A stretch of DNA of 64,000 nucleotides from Caenorhabditis remanei. Its lineage: Eukaryota; Nematoda; Chromadorea; Rhabditida; Rhabditidae. The notes below the pieces were generated by a model. The model ran no database searches. It worked only from the letters and a program-made list of their open reading frames with translations, and had not been told where the DNA came from. This document shows, piece by piece, positions 1 through 11,103 of this stretch; positions within the stretch are counted from its first letter, which is position 1; each line of letters starts with the position of its first letter. The stretch covers positions 19,110,879-19,174,878 of the forward strand of contig NC_071329.1 of NCBI RefSeq assembly GCF_010183535.1. The letters run 5' to 3'. A program made the translations under genes and the position numbers.

Positions 1-372
1 ATTTTCAGCTATTTTCCAAGGCGATGACAGTCTGGCGTCCCTGATACGCTTTTTCTCGGCAAAATATCGACAAAAATCCCTAAAACCGACTTTAAAATGT
101 GGAATAACTCACGAAAAGTAAGATCTGGCGCACATGAGACGCGTTTTTAACCAATTATCGTTAAATTCTATGATTTGGCGCGCCTTTGACGCGTTTCTTC
201 TCCTTTTTCCCTGAAACATATGGCAGGCTCGTCGCGGCCGCGGTTCACATCAAATTTGACTCCGGCGCACCTGAGACGCGCTCTCAGTTAGTTTTCTATA
301 AACTGGGGTGTCTTTGACGCGTTTCTTCACAATTTTCTACTCACTTTCCTCCAAAAACCGTCATATTTCCAG

Positions 373-3300
373 CCGCGATCTCGCCAGAAACCTCATCAAC
401 CGTGGAATGAACGTAGACCCGGCGGCGGATTGGACGAAAGTTGGACTCGTCGTCTACGATTCTCAAGTTCCAGTCGGAGCGACACCCGAATATCTCGCCG
501 GACACTATATGATTCAAGGACTCAACTCATTGCTCCCAGTCATGGCACTGGCTCCACAACCCGGAGATCGTGTGCTGGATATGTGCTCGGCGCCAGGAGG
601 AAAGACGTCGCATATCGCTGCGTTGATGAAGAATAGTGGAACACTGTTCGCCAATGATGCCAGTGTACGTTAAGATTTTGGTGAAAATCGTGAAAATCGT
701 GAAAAATGAGCTGAAAACGCGAAAATTTGGATGATTTTAGTCGAAAATGTCAAAAACCATAGATTTTCATTAAAATTCACAAAATCAGTGAATCTGGGGT
801 GCCTTGGATGCGTTTTTAACGGATTTCTATAGATTTCGAGCGGCTGGTGCGCCTTGGACGCATTTTGAGCGGATTTATTTTGATTTTGAGCGGCTGGTGC
901 GCCTCGGACGCGTGTATTCAATTTTATTGAAAAGTAGAATTTTTTGTTCAGTTAGACGAATTCTCACAACATTTTCTCAAATGTTAGGTGTCTGGCGCGC
1001 TTTAGACGCTCCTTATAGAAGTTTGGCGCTTCGGACGCGTTCTAAATCAATTTCATCTACAAATTCCTGTAAAAATTAGTCTGGCGTGCCTCAGACGCTT
1101 TTCAGGTCAAATTCAGTGTTTTCTGTGTTTTGAAGCGCTTCAAATGCGTCACAAAGTGGATTTTCAGCGTTTTTTACTATATTTCAGTCAAAAATTGCGG
1201 TTTCTACCTGGCTGGGGCACCTGAAGCGCGTTTCAAGTCATATTTCCGAGTTTTTCTACTGAAAATGTTCCTAATTTTCAGTTCGATCGTTGTCGTGCCA
1301 TCATCGGAAACCTTCATCGTCTCGGTGTGAACAACGCGGTCGTCTGTAATCTCGGCGGAGAGGAATTCGCAAAAATCCGTCCGAATGGATTCGATCGTAT
1401 CTTGTTGGATGCTCCATGCTCTGGAACTGGAGTCATTTGGAAGGATCAGTCTGTGAAGACGTCGAAAGACTCACAAGACGTTCAGAGACGTCATACTGTC
1501 CAGAGACAGTTGATTCTGTCGGCACTCGACTCGTTGGACGCAAACTCGCCCAATGGAGGTGAATATTAGACGAAAATTGCAGAAAAAAAACCGCTAAAAC
1601 TGAATATTTAAGTCGGAAAATGTGCTAAACAGCTGAATTTTGGCTTGTTGGGCGTGTTTTAGTAAATCTTTGGATAGCTGGCGCAATTTGGAATCAAAAT
1701 ATGCGAAAATTGAAGTTGTTGCTGAAAAACCATAATTTTTGGCAGAAAAATTGATTTTAACTGCCAAAGTTGAAGGTTCAGTCGGAAAATGAGCTGAATC
1801 TTGACAGGCTAAAGTGTCTGGCGCGCCTGTGACGCGTTTTGAACTTTCTGAAAACTCCGAATTACAAATTGTCGTTTTTAATTGTTAAAAATGCGATTTC
1901 AGTCAAGTTTTCAGTTGTCTGGCGCACCTGTGACGCGTTCTGAACTTTTTGAGACGTTTGAATTACAAATTGCCGTTTTTCATACTCCAAAATGCGATTT
2001 TAGTGAAGTTTTCAGTTGTCTGGTGCGCCTGTGACGTGTTCACCGATTTTAGACCAATTTTTAGCATTTTTGCGATCAAATCTTTAACAATTGCACAATT
2101 TCTGTCTCAAACTCATCCATTTTCCTCAATTTTGCAATTTTTGGTAGTTGGCGTGCCTGAGACGCGTTTGAATCACAAATTCTCGGTTTTCGCAGTCAAA
2201 AATGCGATTTCCACCAAGATTTGAAGTGTCTGCCGCGGCTATGACGCATTCATACCCCAATTTTCTTCATTTTTAGGATCAAAATCTCTGAAAATCCTTA
2301 AATTTCTACACCAAACTCATTATCCGAGGATCTTGCTGTAAAAACATGATTTTCGGCTGAAAAATTGATTTTAACTGCCAAAACTTAAGGTTTCAGCCCG
2401 AAAATAAGCTGAAAATCTGAATTTTGCAATTTTTGGTGTCTGGCGCGCCTGAGACGCGTTCATAGACCAATTTTTACCATTTTTGGTTTCAAAAGATCTG
2501 AAATTTTCTAAAAGGTACACATTTCGCTTATTCCAGGATACCTCGTCTACTCGACGTGCTCCGTCCTTGTCGAAGAGAACGAAGCGGTCGTGAATTTCCT
2601 TCTGGAACGTCGTCACTGTGAACTCGTCCCAACCGGCCTCTCAATCGGTGTCGACGGCTACACTCGATTCCGTGATTACCGTTCCATCCGTCGCTTTCAA
2701 TGACCAAAAGATATTATCCACACGTTCATAATATCGACGGATTCTATGTGGCGAAGATTAAAAGTTGTCGAATGCGAAGATGTCGACACAGGCGGTGATG
2801 GAGAAGGAGAAGGAGAAGGCGCAACAGAAATCACAGAAGAAGAAGGAGAAGGCTGCTGAGGAAGCAGAGGATTCTGGAGATGAGGAGGATTCTGATTCTG
2901 GAGAGGAAGACGTCGTCGTCAATGGATCCGCTCCAAAGAAGTTGAATCAGAAGAAGCAGAAGAAGGCAGGAAACGTGTCGGATGATGATGAGGATGTGGA
3001 GACTGCACCAAGTGAGTAATAGCTGAAAATCTACGTTTGAAACTCCGAAAATCACATTTTTGACCACTGAAAAAGGAGCAGAAACCGATAATTTTGAATA
3101 GAATCTAATGTCTGGCGCGCCTGAGACGCGTTTCTGTATGTTTTTGGAACTTTTCGAGTGTGTCTGGCGTACCTTTGACGCGATTCCAATTGTGTATTTT
3201 TTCTGTCTGAAATACTCGAAAAATGAGATTTCCTGTCTCCAAACGGATTCTTTATGAGAAACTGACAGTCCTTGATAAGAGACCTTGATTTGTCTCGTCC

Positions 3301-6300
3301 CTTTTTGTCGGAAATTCCCAATTCTATATGATATAATCGTCGCTTATTTATTTTCCGGAAAAAGTGCTGAAATTCGGCATTTTTATTGGAAAAACCGCAT
3401 TTTGAGTCAATTTCTGCGCGAAAACCTTTTTTGACGTCTGGCGTACCTGGGACGCGTTTTCGAAGCGAAAATCCCATTTTCGACAGAAAAGTAGAGCAGA
3501 AACCGAACATTTTGAATAGGATCCGATGTCTGGCGCGCCTTTGACGCGTTTTTGTATGTTTTTGGCGATTTTCGAATGTTTCTGGTGTGCCTTTGATGCT
3601 ATTCCAGATATTTTTCCCAATTTCTAGGCGGCTGGCGCACCTTTGACGCGATTTCCACCGAATTTTCTGTTTTTAGTAAATCTGGTGTGCCGTTGACGCT
3701 TTTTCATCCAAAATTCATTTTTCGAATGTGTCTGGCGTGCCTTTGACGCGTTCGATTCTACTCGACTTTCCCTGATTTTCAGCCTAAAAATGCCATAGCA
3801 AAAAGAAAAGTGCTGAAAATCGATATCGCATTTTTGTGTCGATTTTGGTCTGAAACCCGGATATCGATGTATAGACATACCACACTTCGCTCTGAAATTC
3901 TTCTGAAAATGATCCCTGAAGACTAATATTTAAAAAAATCACAATTTATTCAACAAAAAATAACAAAAACAATAAGTTAACAACGAAAAAAATCAATTAA
4001 CAAAACTTCCTATTGACTTTGTGGCAGCTGAGACGAAGATTCTGAAAAAAACGAGAGATATCAAAAGAAGATTACGTCTTCTATCAACTCACTAATTTCT
4101 TCTTCTTCCATAATGTCGTTGACCTTGTAGCAGCTGAGGCGTCGCAGGAGACTATCTGTAAGATTCAAATTCTGGAAATTTATTCAGAAACTCAATTTCA
4201 ACTCACTTTCATCTTCTTGGAACTCATCGGTTCTGGAGCATTGACTCCATCATCTCCATCATCTCTGAAATATACGATTTTATTGGAAATCTGACACCTG
4301 AAGGCGTGAGAGATTCTGAATCCCCACGACGTCAACTAACCTCTTCTCCTCCACAGCTCCTTTGGGTGAGCTCTTATCTGAAATTATGATTCATTTAGAA
4401 TATCGAAAAGATTCTGAATTCCATCCCAACTAACCTTCTATCCTCCTGGAATTTGTTCCGTCGATGGCAAGGCTCCATCCTTCTGAAATAACAGTGTTAG
4501 AGATTTTGAATCCTCACGACGTCAACTAACCTCCTCTCCTCCACGCCATATTGACAGCCAGGAAGATTTCTCAATCTCTCTGAAATAACGGCGTTATTAG
4601 AAGTCAGATTCCTTGAGAGATTCTGAATCCCTACGACGTCTCCCTTCAACTAACCTCTTCTCCTCTATGGCAGGTCCTTTGGATGGGCTTTTTTCCTGAA
4701 AGTATGAGTCATTTAGAAATCTAAAACTTGAAGACGTGAGAGATTCTGAATCTCCACGACACCTTCAACTAACCTCTCCTCCATGACGAGTTTACGGCTC
4801 ATCGTTTTGATTGGAGCATTTCACCACCAAATTGGTTAATTGGTGGCACCAATTAACCACCAAATCAACAATAATTAGAATTCAAATAAAATAAGAAGAA
4901 CCATTTGTCGAACGTCATTCAGTAGTCGTTCTTGAAATTGGAATGAAGTCGGTGGAAATCTAGCGGAGGGGCGGAGTGAAGAGTTGTCTGAAATCTCCAT
5001 AGCTACCATGCTATTTCTCTGGAAGCTCTGCTAATCTCTATATCACGGCTTCTCTCTGTTCTCTAATGCATTCAGAACGCAGAGATTATGAGACTTCTCT
5101 CATCTCAATATCACATGGAAGAGAAGAGATTTGTCTGAAATCTCCACAGCTCATATGCTATTTCTCTGGAAGCAGAGATTATGAGACTCCTCTAATCTCT
5201 TTCTGCTATTTCTCACATCTCCATATCACATGTGAGAGAAGGGATTTGTCTGAAACCTTCATAGCTCATGTGCTATTTCCCTGCTATCACACGAATGGCT
5301 TCGTTGAACAAGTCTATTTGCGCCCGAATGCGTCCGGAATGCAGAGATTAGAACGTCTCTCCCATCTTCATGCTATCTCTCCTATCACATCAGAATTATG
5401 CGTCCTGTGCGCATATTCTCACGATCTAAATGTCAAAGCCTCTAATAAGACATTGAGCAGACGTAGTGTTCAACGTATTATTAGTGAGAGCAGGCGGCTT
5501 TGCTCCAAAAAGGGAGATTAGAAAGGAGACGAGATTATGAGATTCTGAAGAAGATTGGGATTAGATAAACTCATTTGCTCTAATAGAACGGCATGTCGTG
5601 AGATTGGTGATCGATGACTCCTGAAGACTGTCTTTCTATGAAAATCACTCTGAAACCGGCATATTTCTCATAAAAAATGACATCAAACGCGTCAACCGCG
5701 CGCCAGATAGTCAAAAGTTGGAAAAATTGAGAAGAAACGCATCTTTTCACTCTTTCTTGTTGGTTTTTGGATTTTTTCTCGTTTTGTAGAGAAAACGCGT
5801 CTCAGCTACGCCAAACTGTCATCACCTTGAAAAATAGCTGAAAACGCGCCGACGGTGCGCCAGTCTTCGATTTTAGCCCGTTCTAGACGGTTCTATGTAG
5901 TTTTAGACAAATTTTTCTATAAAAGTATGTTCAAAACGCGTCTAAGGCGCGCCAGACTTCGATTCCACGTCGTTTTAGACTAATTTTCATGGCTTTTTGG
6001 TCCGCTTGGTTAGACCAAACGGACCAACTGCTAAAATCTGGTATTTCTTGAAGTTTCTGATATATTATAGACTATGAGTATGCGACTTGATTTTCAGCAT
6101 GTTTCAGCTGAATTTCTCAAAAATTGTCATTAATTTCCCCTCATTTTTCAGTGAAAAACATTGGTTCGGGAGCACGTGCCAACAAGAAACGTCGTAATCA
6201 GAAGAAGGCAGCCGCCAAACAAGCAGCCGTCAAGGAGGACGATGGATTCAATACGGTATAGTTTTCGATATGAAATCTTGATTTAAAGTGTAGAATTTGA

Positions 6301-6739
6301 CCCAAAAACCTTGAAACTTGGTTCAAAACCTAGTTCGAAGCGCTCAAAACGCGTCTCAGACACGCCAGTTGACTTGAAACCGGCGTCAGGCGTGTCTTGG
6401 ACGCGTTTCGAACCAGTTTTTGCATGATTTTTGCCTGAAAAACACACTAAATAGCAGAATTCAAGCTCAAAACTAGAAAAATCAGCTCAAAAACCAATAA
6501 ACTTGGCCTATTTTTGATTTATGCAATTTTTTGATTATTTCAGACCAAAAACCTCAATTTTCATATGATTTTCAGCATTTTCAGATTTCTATAAATATAT
6601 ATAATTTCAGGTTGGAAACGTGAAACGTGCCAAGAAGCCGACTCAATTCAAATCGAAAGTTCCAAAACGTGCGGCAGCTAGAACCGGAGCGAAATCTGTC
6701 AAAAATCGACGAAAGAAGATGTTGGCGAAAGTACAATAG
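373..6739 (+). CDS. nsun-1: NOP2/NSUN1-type rRNA cytosine-5 methyltransferase, 3' part, five exons visible
   Basis: Exons 373-664, 1282-1558, 2537-3011, 6152-6255 and 6611-6739 join in phase; the 5' end lies before the window and bases 1-372 are intron. The product is the C-terminal part of the nucleolar NOP2/Sun methyltransferase, which makes m5C in large-subunit rRNA during ribosome assembly. Visible marks are the family block [21 protein letters not shown], the SAM loop [10 protein letters not shown], motif [10 protein letters not shown] and the second catalytic cysteine in YSTCSV, followed by a Lys/Glu-rich nucleolar-type tail ending KKMLAKVQ. The frame breaks twice in exon 3: near 2682 (TT where TTT is expected, giving TGA at 2701-2703) and near 2760 (four A where five are expected). 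The conserved protein resumes after each break, so I read this as one gene with two one-base errors rather than a pseudogene. Intron 3 is 3.1 kb and contains an antisense gene candidate. Confidence 0.9.
3080..3605. repeat. Diverged direct duplication in nsun-1 intron 3
   Basis: The stretch around 3080-3190 (GAAACCGATAATTTTGAATA followed by two CTGGCG-type motifs) recurs at about 3495-3605 with the same order of landmarks, giving a spacing of about 415 bp. Parts of the same block, including a GATATAAT..GTCGCT landmark, also recur near 10305-10620 upstream of nfyb-1. Confidence 0.7.
3945..3950 (-). promoter_or_regulatory. AATAAA polyadenylation signal of the antisense nested gene
   Basis: The plus strand reads TTTATT here, so the minus strand has AATAAA about 47 bp after the TAA that ends the nested reading frame (3997-3999). 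This spacing suits a 3' UTR and supports transcription from the minus strand. Confidence 0.5.
3997..4549 (-). CDS. Nested antisense small gene candidate, six short exons, 89 aa
   Basis: On the minus strand, exons 4531-4549, 4435-4482, 4341-4377, 4207-4264, 4093-4155 and 3997-4041 join in phase from an ATG to TAA. The introns are 48, 57, 76, 51 and 51 bp, typical of nematodes; all have GT..AG ends and TTTCAG or TTACAG acceptors. The predicted 89-residue protein begins MAWRRGEGWS, has an acidic DDGDDG stretch and a Lys-rich WKKKKL stretch, and ends NRKFC. No known domain is recognised. The introns resemble one another (GTTAGTTGA donors, then a GATTCAGAATCTCTCA block), and the last two exons share a CTCAGCTGC-CACAA core read in different frames, so the gene seems to have grown by duplication of exon-intron cassettes. 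It could instead be a non-coding spliced transcript. Confidence 0.45.
4655..4803 (-). other. Two more cassette exons upstream of the nested gene
   Basis: Exon-like segments ending at GTTAGTTGA donors (about 4772-4803 and 4655-4696 on the minus strand) have the same intron blocks as the nested gene. The first contains ATGAGCCGTAAACTC, but joining it to the next segment gives an in-frame TAG. The second would encode [12 protein letters not shown] in another frame, close to [11 protein letters not shown] of the coding exon at 4341-4377. They may be 5' UTR exons, or coding exons affected by the A-run at 4690-4695. Confidence 0.35.
4985..5570. repeat. Degenerate tandem repeat block
   Basis: Phrases such as TTGTCTGAAATCTCCATAGC, TGCTATTTCTCTGGAAGC and GAGATTATGAGAC recur several times at roughly 100-130 bp spacing. 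A 151-codon open frame at 5066-5521 runs through the block but follows the repeats and shows no protein-like features, so I do not call it a gene. Confidence 0.6.
5680..6420. repeat. Cluster of GACGCG motifs, mostly reverse orientation
   Basis: Reverse copies of the bipartite motif (ACGCGTC..AGGCGCGCCAG) lie near 5690, 5795, 5845, 5938 and 6352, and one forward copy near 6383. The 6352/6383 pair is an inverted pair with a loop of about 20 bases. The forward orientation prevails in the 5' half of the same intron. Confidence 0.7.
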
Positions 6740-7630
6740 GCCACGCCCCCCACTTTCAGATAACTCTTTTTGGTTTTTTTTAAAAATTGAATTATCTTGT
6801 TGTTTTACACTGTTTTTCGTTGATTTTTTATTATTTTTCCCCACAAATTCGTAATTTTTATTGAATTTTCCCCGACTCCCGCCTTCATTGTTGATTTTTA
6901 CAGTTTTTTGAATCGTTTTTTGAAAAATTTAAGTTGTTTTTGATGACTTTTGTGCATTTTTTGATGAGTTTCACTGGTTTTTCAGCCAGAAATTGTTATT
7001 TTTCTTTATCTTTCAGGGTTTTGAGTTGGAAATTGCGGATTTTTTCTGGAAATTGTAGTGTAAATGTGATTTTCTAGCTGAAAATGGTTTTTTAAAACTC
7101 AAAATTAAATTTCAGCGATTACTCTTCTATTTTCGTCTCATTTTGTTACAAAAACCCCGGTTTTTCAAAAAGTTGAGTCTAAAATACGATTTTGAGCTGA
7201 AAAATGAGTTTTTGACCAATTTTTCTCTAAAATTTATATTTTCGAATCAAAAACCTTGAAAATGCACTTTTTTATTGGAATTTCTGCAATTTTTCCATTT
7301 TCTAGCTGGAAAAGTGACATTTTCAATCAAAAATGTGGTTTAGTAGAATTTTATGCAACTTTCCGCTCAAAGATCGATAGTTTTCTTATATTTTCAACTA
7401 CTTCAGTGTTTTCCGCCTATTTTCTCGCCAAAACCTATCTTTTCTACTCAAAAACCGTTAAAAGTTCAGTTTTTCTCTGAAATTTATGTGTTTTTCTCAG
7501 ATTTTTCTAGAAAAACCATCAAATTTCCTATTTTTGTGTTTAAAATTGACAGTTTGGCTAATTTTTTCCCCGAAATCTTAGTGTTTTCGTCTCAAAACTT
7601 CAGTTTTTCCTCCTTTTAAACATTTAATAT
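6740..7630. other. Intergenic, T-rich, no gene seen
   Basis: Between the nsun-1 stop and the tomm-22 acceptor the sequence is mostly runs of T and A with GAAAAT/ATTTTC words. Short open frames here are low-complexity and rich in F, S and K. No motif cluster or palindrome was seen. Confidence 0.6.
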
Positions 7631-7637
7631 TTTCAGA
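7631..7637 (+). promoter_or_regulatory. Probable trans-splice acceptor of tomm-22
   Basis: TTTTCAG ending at 7636 sits 33 bases before the ATG with no upstream coding exon, the usual arrangement of a spliced-leader acceptor in Caenorhabditis. Confidence 0.45.
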
Positions 7638-7669
7638 GTGAGTATCTCCTCAACTATCTATCACTGAAA

Positions 7670-9238
7670 ATGGCTGCCGGACACCGTGACGAATGGGATG
7701 AAATTCCAGACTCGGATCTCCACGAGACAATCATTGAAAGAATTGAAGGACTCGGCGAAATGTTCCCAGATTCCCTTCGTTCACTCGTTCATTCCACTGC
7801 CGCCTGGTCCTCGTGGGGTGTCAAGGGATTGGTTAGTAACCGATGAAAATGGAGAAAAACTGAAATTTTAAGCCAAAAATCACGGAAATCGCGCGAAATT
7901 GGGTCTGAAAACCTGTTTTTCGAGCTAAAAATCAGTTAAAACCGAAAATTTATATACAAAACGCGTCCCAGGCGCCCCAGATATCTCAAAACTGTTGTCT
8001 GGGGTGCCTTCAAGGGATTGGTTAGTAGATTCACTGGAAATTGAGAAAAACTGAAATTTTGAGCCAATATTGACTGAAATCTCTGAAAATTAGGACTGAA
8101 AACCTGTTTTTCGAGCTAACAATCAGTTAAAACCGATTATTTTTATTCAAAAGGCGTCCCAGGCGCCCCAGATGACTCAAAACTGTTGTCTGGGGTGCAT
8201 ATGACGCGTTTTCAATCCAGTTTTCGATTCAATATTAATGAAAACGCGTCTCTCACGCGCGCCAGACACATATCCTCGTTTTGAACAGTTTGAGCATGAT
8301 TTTTGCATGAAAACCACCTCAACATTGGAAAAATCTGCTGAATACGAACAGAATGAGCTGAAAATCGTAGAATTTGACCCGAAAACTGATAAATTTGGTC
8401 CAAACGCGTCTCAGGCACGCCAGTTGACTGGAAGGCGGCATCTGGCGTGCCTCTGACGTGTTTTTTTCCGCTAACTTTTGTCTCAAAATCCTGATTTCGA
8501 CGGCAGAAATCCACTTTTTGACTCAAAAATTTGGATTCAGATCTTTTTCAGTAGAAAAATAAAATTTTAGACCGTCTGGCGCGCCTGGGACGCATTTCCC
8601 CCCCCCGAAAACTTGGAATTTCGAACGTCTGGCGCACCTTCGACGCGTTTTCCATTCATAATTTTGTCGAAATTTGAGAATCTGGCGCACCTCGGCCGCG
8701 CTTCAAACTCAATTTATCAATTTTAAGGTGTCGGGGGTGCCTTTGACGCGATTTTTCATGGTCCTTTCAAGATTTCCACTCTCTGGCGTGACTTCGGCGC
8801 GATTTCTCTGAAAATGTCTCAAAATCAAATTTCAAGCCAAAAAAACTGTTGCGTCTCAGACGCGCCAGACATTGGATTCTTTTGATCGATTTCTGCTCCA
8901 TTTTCAGTCAAAAAATGGCATTTTCGTTTCGAAAAAACGCGTCCCAGGTGCGCCAGACTAGTGAAAATGGGTGAAAAATGGCATTTTCAGAGTAAAAAAT
9001 CAGGTTTTCGAGTAGAAATTGACTCAAAAATGCGGGTTTTTCGATAAAAATCTTCGAATTTTTGCAGTTCTCACTGACAAAAAGCACAATTTGGATCGTC
9101 TCGACGACTTCACTCATCGCCTTCCTACCGTATATCATTGAGAAAGAGAGAAGTGATTTGGAGAAGACTCAAGTCGCTCAACAACGTCAAATGCTTCTCG
9201 GACCGTCTGCCGCCATTCAACAAGCAAAGACTGCTTAA
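7670..9238 (+). CDS. tomm-22: TOM22 mitochondrial import receptor subunit, two exons, 110 aa
   Basis: Exons 7670-7831 and 9068-9238 join at phase 0. The protein is the TOM22-type receptor of the outer mitochondrial membrane, which takes presequence proteins from TOM20 and passes them to the TOM40 channel. The acidic cytosolic part begins MAAGHRDEWDEIPDSD and continues ERIEGLGEMFPDSLR, a strongly conserved block. A single membrane segment follows (about residues 60-76, IWIVSTTSLIAFLPYII), then a charged linker and a Gln-rich intermembrane-space tail ending QQAKTA. The length suits the family. The ATG chosen follows a TTTTCAG acceptor. The only oddity is in the 1.2-kb intron: the splice donor and the preceding exon bases are duplicated downstream. 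Confidence 0.92.
7820..8210 (+). repeat. Tandem duplication spanning the tomm-22 splice donor
   Basis: TCAAGGGATTGGTTAGTA at about 7821 (end of exon 1 plus donor) recurs at about 8011. After each copy come the same landmarks: GAAAAACTGAAATTTT, ACCTGTTTTTCGAGCTAA and a reverse/forward pair of GACGCG motifs. The offset is about 190 bp. The second copy has the donor but no preceding coding exon. Confidence 0.8.
8400..8960. repeat. GACGCG motif cluster in the tomm-22 intron
   Basis: Forward motifs lie near 8435, 8575, 8628, 8680, 8730 and 8780 and reverse motifs near 8402, 8850 and 8937, at spacings of about 50-100 bp. Core changes such as GGCCGCG and GGCGCG show old, drifting copies. Confidence 0.7.
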
Positions 9239-11090
9239 TTAATGAATTTTCTGCTTTTTCGGGGCGTTTTTGGTTGGAAATTGGTGATTTTTGACTGAAA
9301 ATTGTGGATTTTTGGTAATTTTCAACGAAAAATCGCATTTTTTCGAAGTTTTTTGGCTGAAATCAATCATTTTCCCAATTTTTTGATGATTTTCTGACAA
9401 AAACTGTTATTTTTGGTCTTTTAAGCTTTTTGACTGAAAATTGTGGATTTTGACTTCAAAAATCGCATTTTTGATAGTTTTTTTGAGTAATTTTTGAATT
9501 TTTTCGGCTGAAATCGATTATTTTCAGAGAAAAAATTGTGATTTTTCGGTGAAATAGTCATTTTCAGCCAATTTTGATAGATTTTGACTAAAAATTGCAC
9601 ATTTTCTGTCATTTTTAGCTGAAAATGACTGATAATAGGCAAAATTTTGGCTGAAATCTGTTAGAGCTGAAAATACTGATTTTTGACTGAATTTCGCTTA
9701 AAATATCTCATTTTCAGTCAATTTTCAACTTTTTATGTATTAAAAATGGCAATTTTGACTGAAATTGGTATATTTTGAGTGATTTTCAGCCGAATTTCGC
9801 ACGATTTTTGACTCGAAAAGCACTTTTTTCTCAATTTCAGACAAAAATAGGTTTTTGACCGATTTCAGCTCGAAATAATTCATTTTCAGCCGAATTTTCA
9901 CTATTTTCAGCCAAAAATCGCTGAAAAATGAGTTTTTGACCGATTTTAGCTTGAAATGAACCATTTTCAGCCAAAAATCGCTCATCTTCCACCAAAAATT
10001 CCTCAAATTTCCTATCATTTTAATCTGATCATCCATCGGTTTCTTCCTCTTCTCTTATAGCGTTTTTTTCTCTGTTTTTATTGTTCTCCGAATAGTTTTT
10101 CCCTTATTTTAGTTCTGCTCTTCTTCTAGAAATCTGAAAATCATCCATAAATCGTGTTAATTTTACTCGAAAAATACCCACTTAATTACCACTAATTAGG
10201 GGTTCCCCTCTACCATAACCATATTTAGATAATTAGGTAATTAATTAATTATTTTTTGCATGAAATGTCTTGTCCCGTTTTTGTCTGAAATTCCCCCCAA
10301 TTATGATATAATTGTCGCTAATTACCTCTCTTCTTCTCGGAAGAGAGAGAGAGAACATTAGACGAAACGATTCTATCGATTTTCCTCTCTGCCCGTTCCT
10401 CACTGTCCACTGCATGCATTTTACCATCTTTTCCCTGGAAAAAGTGCACAAAAACCGATTTTAAGTCAATTTCTGCTAGAAAACTTGATTTTTTACTCGA
10501 AAACCTGATTTTCGCTCGAAAAATGCTATTTCCATTAGTCTGGCGCGCCTGGGACGCGTTTTTCAAAGCGAAAACTTGGAATTTCGAACGGTTGGCGCAC
10601 CTGAGACGCGTTTTCATGCTTTTGACACTTTTCGAGTGTGTCTGGCGTTCTTTTCACGCGATTTCTGACAAAAGTTTCCATTTTTAGTAAAATCTGGGGT
10701 GCCTTTGACGCGATTTTAATGTTTTCGTGTGTCAGGCGCACCTTTGACGCAGTTTCTACTGAAAATTTCCATTTATAGTGAATCTGGGGTGCCTTTGACG
10801 CATTCCTCTCTGAATTTTCCGCTCTTTGTACTATCTGGCTCACTTTTGACGCGTTTTTCATCGAATTTTCCCCAAATTTTCCCGATTTTCAGCCTAAAAA
10901 TATAATTTTAGACCGCCTGGCGCGCCTGGGACGCGATTTTTCATGATTTCGTGTTCCTGGCGCACCTTTGACGCGATTTCTAACTAAAGTTTCCATTTTT
11001 AGTAAATCTGGGGTGCCTTTGGCGCGTTTTTGTATGATTTTCCGTCATTTTTTTCTATTTTTCATCGAATTTTCCCCAAATTTTCAATAT
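9239..11090. other. Intergenic between tomm-22 and nfyb-1
   Basis: 9240-10050 is a long run of similar ATTTTCAGC/TGACTGAAAAT words with no gene. 10050-10300 is AT-rich. From 10300 on it resembles nsun-1 intron 3, and 10540-11030 holds about eight forward GACGCG motifs. No coding exon was recognised. Confidence 0.6.
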
Positions 11091-11103
11091 TTTCAGCCCA
11101 AAA

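Larger units (their letters stand above)
3915..5629. mobile_element. Possible 1.7-kb insertion carrying the nested gene
   Basis: CCTGAAGACT occurs at 3915-3924 and again at 5620-5629. Between them the intron changes character: the CTGGCG-type motifs that fill both sides disappear and the antisense gene plus a tandem repeat take their place. The ten-base direct repeat could be a target duplication; no terminal inverted repeats or transposase were seen. Confidence 0.3.

Noticed and set aside
2371..2616. Antisense frames over nsun-1 and nfyb-1 exons
   Set aside because: Shadows of conserved plus-strand coding exons, with no splice sites of their own.
5066..5521. 151-codon plus-strand open frame
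   Set aside because: It runs through a degenerate tandem repeat and its repeats appear in the DNA irrespective of frame; no protein-like pattern.
10540..11030. The regular motif spacing as a CRISPR-like array
   Set aside because: Nematode nuclear DNA; spacing and spacer lengths vary and motif copies occur on both strands across 50 kb.
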